Source: Pseudomonas crudilactis
Lineage (GTDB): Bacteria; Pseudomonadota; Gammaproteobacteria; Pseudomonadales; Pseudomonadaceae
DNA length: 64,000 nt
NCBI RefSeq assembly: GCF_013433315.1
Contig: NZ_WXVV01000019.1
Coordinates: 1 to 64,000 of the forward strand
Direction: 5' to 3'
Both the position numbers and the translations under genes were made by a program. Each line of letters opens with the position of its first letter. The first letter of the stretch is position 1. A model generated the notes under the pieces. It did not search any database, was not told the origin of the DNA, and saw nothing but the letters and a program-made list of their open reading frames with translations. This document shows, piece by piece, positions 16,840-26,637 of the stretch.

Positions 16840-18099
16840 ATGGGTAATGTGTTCACAAGGTGTCTGCGCCTGACAAAGCGCAGCGCGTGGAGCAGTCTGG
16901 TGCTGACGCTGGTGGCCGGTGCGGCATCGGCTGAAGTGCATGATATTGACGCGACTTTTGAACCGGACTTTGCCAACCCGCAACGAAATCAGTTCAAGAA
17001 CCAGACGCCGTCCGAAGGGTTCTGTCGTCAGATCCCGCAGGCTTGTGAACCGATCGGTCTGTTCAGTCTGATCGCGCGCATTCCGTTCGCGGCCAATGCG
17101 CCGATTCTGGCCAACCATACCGATCCGCGTCAGGGCGGCATGGCGCGGATTCCGTCGGATTGGCGGGATGTGCAAGTCACCCATTCGTCAGGCGATACGC
17201 ACAAATTGCAGATCAGGATTGCCGGGATCGGTCACGAACTGGCGTTGCCGCGACCGGTAAACGAATTGACCGGAGGCGGCTGGTGGGACGAGCTGTGGGA
17301 AGGCGGTGGCTGGACGTATGCTCCGCCACCCTGCCAGGGCGTCGGATGGAACAGCGCCGGCCCCTCGGGCTACAACAGTTTCTGGAGAGTACCGGAAGGG
17401 GCCGGGACCTGTGCGAAAAAGGCGCTGTTCGACATTCCGCAGGCCATGCGCTACCTGTATTTCGGTTATGCCTACGAACTGCGCACACCGGATCCGCTGA
17501 AGATGGAGTCGGGCGACTACACCGGTTCCATCACCTATACCGTTGGCCCGAACCTGGATTTCGACATGGGCGATGTGATGATCCCGTCCGACTCGATGCT
17601 GACCCTCAATTTCAATCTGAAGGTGACACACACCATGAAGGTCGATATTCCTCCCGGCGGCAACCGCGTGGTGCTGGAACCGCTCGGGGGCTGGCAGTCC
17701 TGGCTGAATCAGGGGCGCAAGCCGACCCGGCTGATGCGCGACCAGTCGTTCACGATTTCGGCATCGAGCCGCTTCAAGATGAGCATCGAATGCCAGTACG
17801 TCATGGGCAACAACTGCGCGCTGTGGGAAGCGAACGCCGGCCATGAGGCACCGCTGGAAGTCAGCGTCAGCCTGCCCAACGGGTTGACCGATGGCGCGGG
17901 GCAGCCGGTCAATCGCCGCCGGTTGCTGCGCGATGGCAGTGGCACCGAGTTGTTTCAGCCCGGGTTCTATCTGGATCGCAAGGTCGGCACGCTGCATTTC
18001 GAAGTGGCCCGTGACGCGGTGGATGAAATGATCAAGGAGGGAACATCGCGCCGCTATTCGGGCAACGTCATGGTGATCTGGGATTCGGAGGTTGGCTGA
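16840..18099 (+). CDS. Minor tip subunit / adhesin 3
   Basis: 419 aa with a signal peptide (SSLVLTLVAGAASAE). It is a tandem duplicate of adhesin 2. From ELRTPDPLKM to the end the two are almost identical at both protein and DNA level (compare 16145-16420 with 17477-17752), while the region around residues 100-150 differs more. This is the last gene of the operon; a hairpin follows at 18105. The pattern suggests recent duplication, or gene conversion that homogenises the pilin-like C-terminal half while the receptor-binding half drifts. Confidence 0.85.
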   Translation: MGNVFTRCLRLTKRSAWSSLVLTLVAGAASAEVHDIDATFEPDFANPQRNQFKNQTPSEGFCRQIPQACEPIGLFSLIARIPFAANAPILANHTDPRQGGMARIPSDWRDVQVTHSSGDTHKLQIRIAGIGHELALPRPVNELTGGGWWDELWEGGGWTYAPPPCQGVGWNSAGPSGYNSFWRVPEGAGTCAKKALFDIPQAMRYLYFGYAYELRTPDPLKMESGDYTGSITYTVGPNLDFDMGDVMIPSDSMLTLNFNLKVTHTMKVDIPPGGNRVVLEPLGGWQSWLNQGRKPTRLMRDQSFTISASSRFKMSIECQYVMGNNCALWEANAGHEAPLEVSVSLPNGLTDGAGQPVNRRRLLRDGSGTELFQPGFYLDRKVGTLHFEVARDAVDEMIKEGTSRRYSGNVMVIWDSEVG

Positions 18100-18104
18100 G
18101 GTCA

Positions 18105-18127
18105 CCAGCCCCCGGGGAAGGGGCTGG
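18105..18127. terminator. Hairpin between convergent fimbrial and toxin-like genes
   Basis: CCAGCCCC and GGGGCTGG form an 8-bp stem with a 7-nt loop, 6 bp after the adhesin 3 stop and 14 bp from the end of the convergent large gene. No T-run is present, so termination strength is uncertain. Confidence 0.6.
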
Positions 18128-18140
18128 CCTGGTTCGAGAT

Positions 18141-21100
18141 TCAGAGTCCGGCCCGGCTCAGCGCCTGGCGGGTCAATTGTCGGGATAAGTCGTTGCGGGC
18201 ATAACCGATGTCCTTCACCAGTCTGTCGTAACGGGCCTGGCTCATTTTTTCGCCGCTGAAGACCTCAACGTGGGCGAGCTGCAATTGATCTGCCAGAAGC
18301 ATGATTCGGCGGGCGAGCGGGTTCAGGCGCGACAGATCACTTTCGTCGACCCATTGCGCCTGCGCCTGGCGCAATTCATCGAGCAGACTGATCTTGTTCG
18401 CGGCATGCATGTCGTTTGTCGCGTAACGATCCGGGTGGGTGTTGCGCAAATGACGCTCCCAGAAGGCATCGCCGTACAAGTCGATCATGCCGTTGACCAA
18501 TCCATCGCCGGCTTCACGTTTGATGATTGCGTCGTAGGCAGCATCGATGGTCTTTTTGCTGACACCCGAGGCCGGTTGAAATGGAATGCTTTCGGCATGC
18601 CAGGGCAATTCCAGACGTTCGGCCAGTCCTGTCTCGAATGCGATATGCACGTCCATTTCATGCGGTGGCGGTTGCGTCGGGTCCAGCCGGGTTCTTTGTG
18701 CCTGGCGGCTGACCTCCTCGTTGGCCAGGTCGCTCATTCGGTCAAGACGCGCAGCGCCATGGGCCAACCGGACCAGTGTGTCGTCCAGCACCTCGACCGA
18801 TGGCGACTCGGCGTAGGCTTTGGCCACCAACACATCGATGCCCATGGCGTTGAAAAGCTGGGCGCCGGCATTGTTGATGTCTTGTGGCGAGGTGATTTCG
18901 CTGAACAGTTTTTCGCGCAGTCGCGAATCAACGGCGACTGCATCGATCATTTCCCAGACCCGCCTGGTCAGGTAGGGACGTGACGCTGCGTTCTGGTAGA
19001 ACCCGTTTTTTTTCTGGTAGGCGATGACAGCAAAAAAACCTTCGGAGCCGGGCTCTGCCCACACGTCATGCCAGGACTCCTCGCGGTACTTTGCGAGTTG
19101 CGCCGAGGGGCTGAACCCATGGTCTTTGGGCAGATCTCGCCAATAGGAAAGCTCATTGCTGGCTGCGGGTGATATCACTTGCTGCGCGGTCAAACCCGTG
19201 GACTCACGGTAGTCGCCGTAACGGATCCGGTCGAGAGCGGCAAGCCTGCCCGGATCGAATCGCGCCCGGCTGAGGATGAACGCCTGGTCGGAGCCGGGCG
19301 TGACCTGCGGCAGGGTATCGATCGGCGCCTGGCGCATGTCCAGCATGAAACTGCGCAGACGCGGTGTGTCCATATCACCGACCTTGAACAGACCTTGGGG
19401 CCAGGTCTGGATATCGGTGTTGGCCAGACTCAGCTCATTCAACCGATCCATCCGCCCGATATCGGGTGGATGGCGCAAGGGGTTGCCGTTCAGGTTCAAC
19501 GTTTGCAGCTGTGTCAGCTCACCGAACGGCTCGTCGGAAGGGCTGGTCAGGCTGATTTTGTTATCGGCCAGATCCAGCTCCCGAAGCTGACGCATCTTGC
19601 CAATCGCCGGTATCACTTGGGTCAGCCCGCACTGGCGAGCGCTCAGTTGATTCAGATGCGGGAAGCTGCTCAGCAAGCCATCGGCGGCTTTGGAAAAGTT
19701 TGCGTTGTCGAGGTTCAGGGCTCTGATCCGGGCCAGGTGCAGGTCGATGCCCGGTTGCTGGCGCAGCGCCCGCCACCATTTTTCAAGGTCGGGGCCGGAA
19801 AAATCGGCGGACAGGTCCAGGGCGTAACCCTGTTCCGGGTGGTTGCGGCGTTCACCGAATATCTCGCTTTGGCGTTCGAAACACTGGAGCAAGCGCTCCT
19901 CGAGATACCGTCCGCCATTGTGCAGGTATTCTCCGGGTGGTCCTGGAATGGTTTCTCCGTAACTGTCGGTGTCCTGACGATAGCTGTCACGCCACCGCTG
20001 CAAGATGTCTTTCAGTGACTTGCGATCGTTCTCCAGTCGCTGGATGGCCTCTTCGTGACCGCCGTTGCGCTTGAGCACCTTGATGAACGTCTCGACCTGC
20101 CTTTCGTTCATCTTTGGGTACAGCTTTTTGATCCTCTGCTCTGGCGTTAGCTCACCGAAGAATGTCGGCCAGCCGCGCACCAGCGTTTCTGTTTCAACTG
20201 TCGCTACCCGGCGAATGGGCGGTTCGGCCAACAAGGTTCTGCGCTCGCTCGGCGCTGCGGTGGTTTCCATGATCCACGACTTGAACCGGCCAGCATCGGC
20301 GCCTTTTTCGCCCAGTGCCGTGCGTTTGCCCTCGGGCAGGGCATCGAGCGTGGCCTGATAAAAATCACTGGGTTCATGGAGGGCGCGGTTGTTGCCATCC
20401 AGCACCTCGTACTGGCCGTGCTCATTGCGGACGAGCCGCCGCACAAGGGTGGCGTCATCCGCCCCCGCGCTGCAACGCAACGGACCATCATGGACGCCAT
20501 CGCGCACTTCAATGCGCAGATCGGCAAAGGTATCGGTGTGCACCTTGAGTGCGTTCAGCGCCAGACGTTCGGTGTCGGGCACCACGCTGTCGTCGCGATA
20601 AAAACCCTCATAGGCACGAGCAGTGGAGGCTTCGAAATTCAGTTCCCGGGCTTGTGCCTTGATCCGCAGCGGCAAGCGATTGTCATCGACGATACGCTGC
20701 ACTTCAGCAGGACTGGCCTGGGTCAGGAGTTTTTCCGCCAGCGTCAGCGGCATTTGAGGGAATGTCTGTTGCACCACGCGGATATCGGCCTTGTTCGAGC
20801 GCTCGCCAGCCTGGTACAGGCGCTCGGCCACCTCGCCCCGACGGGCTAGCACCGCCTCGGCCAAAAGATCGCGCAGGGCCTGGGGACGTTGCGCAGCCGC
20901 CACGTCACGACCGAGCAGGGCCTTGCACTCGGCATCATCGAGAAAGCCTGCGAGGCGTTCGGGCAATTCGCCGTTGTTAAGCTCTGCGTGGCTGATGTTC
21001 AGGGTGTTCGCCTCCGTCGCGGCGGGGTTGCCGTATTGGCGTGAGTGCCCGCGCAAATCGGCATGTTCATACACTCGCAACGCCCGCTCGCGAGGCCATC

Positions 21101-23282
21101 CGGGCAAGCCGGTGGTAATGGGTTCAAACCAGACGGCGTCGGGGGCAAGCGGCTGGCCGTCGCGAATGTGGGTGCTTGATCGCTGGACGTCGTCATACGT
21201 GCCAAAGCGCTTGATGGTGTCGGCCAGCAAGGGTGGCGGCGGGCTGTTGTGGTCATGCATCTGGCGCAATGCATCGGTGGCGGTGCCGCTGCTGATGCGG
21301 ATCTGCTCAAGCTCAGTGGGCGTGAACCGTTCGACGTTGTGGCCCAGGCGCTGCATCAGGGTCTGATCCGCCCAGTCGTGCGGACTTTCGGCTTCGTGCA
21401 GCCAGGCACCATGCTCGTTGTGCTCGATCTTCGGCCGGTAGGCGTTGGGGCGTGACGGGTGTTTGATCCGGTGCGTTTTCGAGGTCGGTTGTGTCGAGGC
21501 TTTTTCGACGCTGTAGAGTTTGCCTTCCAATGGCAGCAGGGTTTCGCGGCCCATCTGATGCAGGCCATGCCCGTCGGGTTTCGAAGCGGCCGGCAGCATC
21601 AGTTTCGTTTGTTCGTAAGGGGCCAGATCCGGGTGCCACAGCGCCGGTTTGCCATTGGGCAGTTTCACCGGTTTCATGCCTTCGACCAGCGGTGACAGCT
21701 TCAACTTGAAAGCGTCGCCGATCTGGCTGCCGGCGCCGAATGCCGCCAGTTGAATGACGTTGGTGACCACACTGATGATGTGTTCGCCCATCTCCTGCCA
21801 GAGCCCTTGCGCGAGGTCGACCAACCCTTCGATGACGTCGGTGGTGAGCTGGTAAGCCGTGTAAACCATCATCAACTCGCCCAGCCCCGGCACGAACGGT
21901 GTGGCGATCAACAGTGCGGCATTGAAGATGTCCGAGACGATCTTCTTGAAGTTGTCCCACCAGGCCCAGCGTGCCTTGCTGTCGGCATCGGCGGTGGACA
22001 CGGCCAGTTCGCGGGCATCGTTGAGGATCTTGTCGAGTTTCTTCTGGTAGGCGTGTGTCCAGTAGTCGGGTGCCAGCGGCACGTGCTGCAACCGCAGTTG
22101 CGGCTTGGCCACATCGTCCTTGCGCCATGCCGGGCGGCTGTCGTCGGGATACTCTTTTTGGTGATACCTGACGATAAACAGGCGTTGCTCAAGTTCGGCA
22201 AAAAAGTGTCCGCGCTGCTGCTGGTCGACAAACTGGCTGAAGTACTGCTGGTAGCTTTGCCTGGTCACGGCGCTGACTTTGTTTTCGCGCAACTGGCGCG
22301 CCAGCTCGGCCTGGAAAGCCTGCGGCGACGGATATTCCTTGAGCGGATGATCGGGGTCGTTGGGCAGGTAGGCAATCAATCGATTGATCCCGCGGCTGTC
22401 GCGCACTGCCGGGATCAGCAGCAGGATGCCGGTCAGGCGCGTACCGAGCATCGACAGGTCGCAGCATTGCTGCCGTCGGCCGTTGAGCATCAGCCGGGTC
22501 TGCCCCTCGGCCAGCGCGAGCAGCGTTTTGTAGGCGTCGTACTCGATGTCGTGGGTGAGCAACGCAATGTGCGCGGCGACCGCCAGGGCATCTTTCTGGC
22601 TTTGCGTCACTTTGTGTTGCAGCACCGCCTTCGCGACCGGTTCATCCGGCAGCAGGTAGCTTTCGAGGTGCTTTTTGTACCGTGCGCCGATGTCCAGTTC
22701 CCGGCACAGCGCCTGGAACTGACGGATGCTCATCGTCTGTCTGATCGGCAGCACATCAAAGTTGCCGAGCTTGTCGGGTTTGCTGATGAAGTCCGAACCG
22801 TCCGCGACCTGCTCGTTGCTGGCGAAGTTGTGCAGGGCGGCTTGCAGCAGCGATACCTGCCGGGCGGTGACGCCGTCGGAGAGGTTGAACGCATACCAGG
22901 GACTGCTTTTTGGCATGTACAGGTGCAGCCACGTTCGCTCGATGTCGCTATCGCTGTCGGTGTCGCTGGTCAATTCAATGCCGTAGCGTTCCTTGAGCCT
23001 GGCCTGCAGCAATGGGGTGGCGAAGGCGGTCAGGTCGATCCTGGCCAGCAAGCGGTCGACCTCGTTTTGCGAACCCCAGGCTTTGATATTGGCGACTCTG
23101 AGCTTTTCCAGATAGGCAGTCGGCGCGCTGGCGTACCAGGCTTGGGCGTTCAGTGGTGTCGCCGCCAGTGCCTCGCCTCGAGCGACCGTGGCGGTCTTGA
23201 AGTTGTCATCGATTGCGCTGGCGATAAAGTCGTAGTGCCGCCCTTTGTCCGGTGTTGCTGCAGGCACGGGGGAATCAGACAT
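18141..23282 (-). CDS. Giant DUF6543 effector-like protein with LRRs and a cysteine-less NEL-like domain
   Basis: 1713 aa; the ATG at 23282 has AAGGAT upstream. The N-terminal ~650 residues are a DUF6543 (dermonecrotic-toxin-like) module: Y305-LPNDPDHPLKEY, then an amphipathic hydrophobic stretch at ~455-510 (LIATPFVPGLGELMMVYTAY). Residues ~1190-1310 form leucine-rich repeats (LRELDLADNKISL, LQTLNLNGNPLRHPP, LNELSLANTDIQTWP). The C-terminal ~350 residues resemble NEL-type E3 ubiquitin ligases (IpaH/SspH family). NEL enzymes need a Cys in a C-x-D motif; the aligned site here is I1469-N-N1471, and no Cys occurs after the LRRs. It may therefore be a pseudo-ligase or substrate binder. There is no signal peptide and no secretion genes nearby. 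Confidence 0.82.
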   Translation of the reverse strand: MSDSPVPAATPDKGRHYDFIASAIDDNFKTATVARGEALAATPLNAQAWYASAPTAYLEKLRVANIKAWGSQNEVDRLLARIDLTAFATPLLQARLKERYGIELTSDTDSDSDIERTWLHLYMPKSSPWYAFNLSDGVTARQVSLLQAALHNFASNEQVADGSDFISKPDKLGNFDVLPIRQTMSIRQFQALCRELDIGARYKKHLESYLLPDEPVAKAVLQHKVTQSQKDALAVAAHIALLTHDIEYDAYKTLLALAEGQTRLMLNGRRQQCCDLSMLGTRLTGILLLIPAVRDSRGINRLIAYLPNDPDHPLKEYPSPQAFQAELARQLRENKVSAVTRQSYQQYFSQFVDQQQRGHFFAELEQRLFIVRYHQKEYPDDSRPAWRKDDVAKPQLRLQHVPLAPDYWTHAYQKKLDKILNDARELAVSTADADSKARWAWWDNFKKIVSDIFNAALLIATPFVPGLGELMMVYTAYQLTTDVIEGLVDLAQGLWQEMGEHIISVVTNVIQLAAFGAGSQIGDAFKLKLSPLVEGMKPVKLPNGKPALWHPDLAPYEQTKLMLPAASKPDGHGLHQMGRETLLPLEGKLYSVEKASTQPTSKTHRIKHPSRPNAYRPKIEHNEHGAWLHEAESPHDWADQTLMQRLGHNVERFTPTELEQIRISSGTATDALRQMHDHNSPPPPLLADTIKRFGTYDDVQRSSTHIRDGQPLAPDAVWFEPITTGLPGWPRERALRVYEHADLRGHSRQYGNPAATEANTLNISHAELNNGELPERLAGFLDDAECKALLGRDVAAAQRPQALRDLLAEAVLARRGEVAERLYQAGERSNKADIRVVQQTFPQMPLTLAEKLLTQASPAEVQRIVDDNRLPLRIKAQARELNFEASTARAYEGFYRDDSVVPDTERLALNALKVHTDTFADLRIEVRDGVHDGPLRCSAGADDATLVRRLVRNEHGQYEVLDGNNRALHEPSDFYQATLDALPEGKRTALGEKGADAGRFKSWIMETTAAPSERRTLLAEPPIRRVATVETETLVRGWPTFFGELTPEQRIKKLYPKMNERQVETFIKVLKRNGGHEEAIQRLENDRKSLKDILQRWRDSYRQDTDSYGETIPGPPGEYLHNGGRYLEERLLQCFERQSEIFGERRNHPEQGYALDLSADFSGPDLEKWWRALRQQPGIDLHLARIRALNLDNANFSKAADGLLSSFPHLNQLSARQCGLTQVIPAIGKMRQLRELDLADNKISLTSPSDEPFGELTQLQTLNLNGNPLRHPPDIGRMDRLNELSLANTDIQTWPQGLFKVGDMDTPRLRSFMLDMRQAPIDTLPQVTPGSDQAFILSRARFDPGRLAALDRIRYGDYRESTGLTAQQVISPAASNELSYWRDLPKDHGFSPSAQLAKYREESWHDVWAEPGSEGFFAVIAYQKKNGFYQNAASRPYLTRRVWEMIDAVAVDSRLREKLFSEITSPQDINNAGAQLFNAMGIDVLVAKAYAESPSVEVLDDTLVRLAHGAARLDRMSDLANEEVSRQAQRTRLDPTQPPPHEMDVHIAFETGLAERLELPWHAESIPFQPASGVSKKTIDAAYDAIIKREAGDGLVNGMIDLYGDAFWERHLRNTHPDRYATNDMHAANKISLLDELRQAQAQWVDESDLSRLNPLARRIMLLADQLQLAHVEVFSGEKMSQARYDRLVKDIGYARNDLSRQLTRQALSRAGL

Positions 23283-23475
23283 GGCCAATCATCCTTGATT
23301 GTTGGAGGAATGATCAGCCTACCTGCGAGGGGGTAAAACAAAAGTTCAAAGATCAGCGGGCAAATGGCGCTACGGGGTGCTAACCCGACGAAAATTCGAA
23401 TCTGAAAAATACATGAATACCACCCGCCAGCGAGAAAAAACGTCACCCTGAATCAGAAATGCCTGACACGAATTG

Positions 23476-26400
23476 TTACCTCGCTAACGGCTGCAACGGG
23501 CCGGTCATGGCGACGCGGGGTGCCTCCACCGGACGGCATTGCGAGTCGCTGCCCGGTTGCAGGTAAGGCGTCAGAATCGGCGCCATGCCCTTGAGCACCT
23601 GCACCGGCAGGGCCGAGGTGAATTTGAAGTTCTCCGCCGAGCGTCCCGGAACGAACGCGGTGAGGGTGCCGAAATGGTGATCGCCGATGTAGAACACAAA
23701 GGTCGCGGTGCGGTTGATCGACTTCGAACTGAGGATACGTCCACCCGAACCGATGGCTTCGATCCGGTTGTCGCCGGTGCCGGTCTTGCCACCCATGGCC
23801 AGCGGACTGCCATCGGCCAGTTTGAAACTGCCGGAAACACGTTTCGCCGTACCGGCGTCCACCACCTGCGACAGTGCTTCGCGCATGGCATTGGCGACTG
23901 CCGATGGCATTACCCGTTTGCCGACATGCGGGTCATTCACCAGACGGGTTTCGTACGGTGTGTCGGCAGCGAAGTGCAGGCTGTCGATGCGCAGGGTCGG
24001 CATGCGCACGCCGTCGTTGAGGATGGTGCCGATCAGCTCGGCGAGTGCGGCCGGACGGTCGCCGGAGCTGCCGATGGCGGTGGCCAGCGAAGGCACCAGA
24101 TGATCGAAGGGGTAGCCGACTTGCTGCCAGCGCTGATGGATTTCCAGAAATGCCTCGATCTCGAGCATGGTGCGGATGCGGCTGTCGCGAGCACCCTTGT
24201 GTTTGCTCTTGAACAGCCAGCTGTAGACTTCCTGACGTTCGAAGTGACTGGCCTTGACGATCTGCGTGAACGTCGCGTCCGGGTTGCTCAGCAGATAGCC
24301 CATCAGCCACAGGTCGAGCGGGTGCACCTTGGCGATGAAGCCCTGATCCGGCAAGTCGTAGGTACCCGGGCCGTAGGCGTCGTAGAGCCTGATCAGGCGG
24401 TCGTCGGTCAGCTTCTCGGTGAGCTTGGCGCCTTTTAGGTGCGAGCGCACGAAACTGTTGAAGTCTTCCTGGCTGGCATTGGGCAGCAGGTAGCGGTGTA
24501 CGGCGGCCATGCGGATCGGCGTCGGGCGCATGCTGTCGAGGAAGGTTTCGAGACGCGCCTGGGTGTCTTTGTTTTTGTACTTTTTCCAGAATTTGAGCAG
24601 GAATGAGGTGCCTTCGCGGTCGGCGAAATTCGCCAGGTATTCCTGACGCCGCGGGTCGCGGTCGTCCTTGAGCAGTTCGGCGCTGCTGTTGGGGCCGGAA
24701 TAGGTGACGTAGCGCACGACATCGCGCATCAGGCGAATGAACGGCAGGTTGATCGACTCACGCAGGGCATCACGCAGGGTCGGCAGGCGGCCGTTGTCTT
24801 CTTTGCGAAAGTTGTGGAATACGTGCAGTCCGCCGCCGGTAAAAAACGCCTCGCCGGGGCTGGCCGAGTATTTGCGGTCCAGTGCGGCGCCGAGCATCTT
24901 CGACAGGTCGTGATCCTTGTTCTGGATCAGGTAATCGATGACCCATTGGCTGAGGCGGTCCTGATCCGGTACATCGACTTTTTTCAGTTCCGGCACGCTC
25001 ATGGCGCCGTACTTGTCGTGCAACTCGGCGATGATTTGCAGGTAAGTGGTGAGCACGCGCATCTTTGCCGTGGAGCCCAGTTCGAGCTTGCTGCCTTCGT
25101 TGATATCGAAAGGCTGATCGGTACTGTCGGTCTGCACCCGCACGCGCGAGCCGTCCGGGGTCAGTTCGAACAGGGTGAAGCTGTAACGAACCTGAGTGGT
25201 GCTGGTGGGTGTCAGCAGGCGTTCACCGAGCAGACCGATTTCGCCAGCGTAGGCCGGGTCGGCGAGTTTTTTCAGGTAAGCGGTGGCCTGGGTTTGCAGG
25301 TCACCTTGCAGGGTGCTGGTGGCCGAAAGATCGAGGCGATCGAGGTCGTACAGCGGGCGGTTGAGCATGCTTGCCAGACGACTGCGGGCAACACTGATGC
25401 CTTTGTTGGTTTCAATTGGCTGGAGGGTCGGCTGGGTCTGCCAGTCGCGATAGCTGACGGTGCTGGCCAGGGCGGCATCGGCGAGGGCTGTGTCGATCAC
25501 GCCGTTCTGCTTGAGCAGGCGCAAGTGGCTGTCGGTGAGGTCGACGAGTTCTTCGCGGCCCTTGGTCAGGTAATGCGACGGCCGACGCTGGGCGATCATC
25601 AGCGAGAGCATTTCGCGCAAGGCCAGGCCTTTCTCCGCCATGGTTTTCGGGTCGCTCGCCGGGCTGTTCAGCTGTTCGTTGGCTTTATTGAAGTCGGTGC
25701 CGTACCAGACGCGCAAGCCTTCGGCCATGCCATGCACTTCACCGTGACCCGGCACTGCCGACAGCGGCACGCTGTTGAGGTAGTCACGAATGATGTTTTG
25801 CCGTGCACCGAGGGTTTGCGGGCCAGGTTGATAAGCGCGAACGCTGGCGGAAATCATCTGGCGAATCTTCTCGGCACCGGACACGGTCAGGCCATCCGGT
25901 GAATGCCGATATTTCTCCAGCTGTGTCGCCAGAGTACTGCCGCCGGCCGACTGCCCCGGCAGGTGCAGCAACTTGGCCACTTGCGACCACGCGGCCATAC
26001 CGAACCGCGGCCAGTCCACGGCCGGGTTGGCCAACGGCTGTTTGGTGTCGAGCAGAAAGCGGTTTTCGATGAACAACAGGCTACTGACCACCACCGGCGG
26101 GATGGCCGCGAAATTCGAATACAGTTGTTGCGGATAGTTGTACTTGTACAGCGGCGCGGCGCGGCAATCGGTGATCGACAGTCCGGCCTGGATCTTCTCC
26201 GAATACGGCACGAACAGGCCTTTGTCGGTGTAGCTGAGCAGGGCGGGCGAAAAACGCGTCTGCTCGGTCACGACATAGTTGCGCTTGAGCAGACGCGGCA
26301 AAAATTCATCGAGAGCGCTGTAACCCAGGCGCATATCGAACGGCCCGTTACCCGGATAACGGATCGCTTCGCTGGGCCCCGGCTCAAGCTTGTAAGTCAG

Positions 26401-26637
26401 GGACGCCGCATACTGGCTGAGTTCGCGGGACTGGAAACGAGAGGTACGCATCTCCTTGGCAGCCGCCAGCCCTACCACGATTGCGATAATCAGCAGCAAT
26501 AACCAGAAAGCCTTCCACCCGTGCCGGCTGCGGCGAGGTTTTTCAGGGACAGGCGCTTGATCATCCACACGTTCAGTCGGAACCACGGCTTTACTCGAAT
26601 CGGTTTGCCACAAAGCGCCCATAGTCGATTGATCCAT
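23476..26637 (-). CDS. Transglycosylase/transpeptidase (PBP1-like) protein
   Basis: 1053 aa. A cytoplasmic tail of ~40 residues precedes one membrane helix (~42-60, FWLLLLIIAIVVGLAAA). A GT51-like domain follows at ~170-330 with GGSTLATQLEKYRHS, but the catalytic motif reads I-E191-N-R-F instead of the usual E-D-x-x-F. A penicillin-binding transpeptidase domain runs from ~480 to 1000, with S522-T-A-K525 as the SxxK motif and K951-TGTGD as the KTG motif. The protein probably acts in peptidoglycan synthesis or modification, anchored in the inner membrane. It is longer than classical PBP1a/1b and lies between two toxin-like genes. The ATG at 26637 has no strong ribosome-binding site; an ATG five codons in is possible. 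Confidence 0.85.
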   Translation of the reverse strand: MDQSTMGALWQTDSSKAVVPTERVDDQAPVPEKPRRSRHGWKAFWLLLLIIAIVVGLAAAKEMRTSRFQSRELSQYAASLTYKLEPGPSEAIRYPGNGPFDMRLGYSALDEFLPRLLKRNYVVTEQTRFSPALLSYTDKGLFVPYSEKIQAGLSITDCRAAPLYKYNYPQQLYSNFAAIPPVVVSSLLFIENRFLLDTKQPLANPAVDWPRFGMAAWSQVAKLLHLPGQSAGGSTLATQLEKYRHSPDGLTVSGAEKIRQMISASVRAYQPGPQTLGARQNIIRDYLNSVPLSAVPGHGEVHGMAEGLRVWYGTDFNKANEQLNSPASDPKTMAEKGLALREMLSLMIAQRRPSHYLTKGREELVDLTDSHLRLLKQNGVIDTALADAALASTVSYRDWQTQPTLQPIETNKGISVARSRLASMLNRPLYDLDRLDLSATSTLQGDLQTQATAYLKKLADPAYAGEIGLLGERLLTPTSTTQVRYSFTLFELTPDGSRVRVQTDSTDQPFDINEGSKLELGSTAKMRVLTTYLQIIAELHDKYGAMSVPELKKVDVPDQDRLSQWVIDYLIQNKDHDLSKMLGAALDRKYSASPGEAFFTGGGLHVFHNFRKEDNGRLPTLRDALRESINLPFIRLMRDVVRYVTYSGPNSSAELLKDDRDPRRQEYLANFADREGTSFLLKFWKKYKNKDTQARLETFLDSMRPTPIRMAAVHRYLLPNASQEDFNSFVRSHLKGAKLTEKLTDDRLIRLYDAYGPGTYDLPDQGFIAKVHPLDLWLMGYLLSNPDATFTQIVKASHFERQEVYSWLFKSKHKGARDSRIRTMLEIEAFLEIHQRWQQVGYPFDHLVPSLATAIGSSGDRPAALAELIGTILNDGVRMPTLRIDSLHFAADTPYETRLVNDPHVGKRVMPSAVANAMREALSQVVDAGTAKRVSGSFKLADGSPLAMGGKTGTGDNRIEAIGSGGRILSSKSINRTATFVFYIGDHHFGTLTAFVPGRSAENFKFTSALPVQVLKGMAPILTPYLQPGSDSQCRPVEAPRVAMTGPLQPLAR

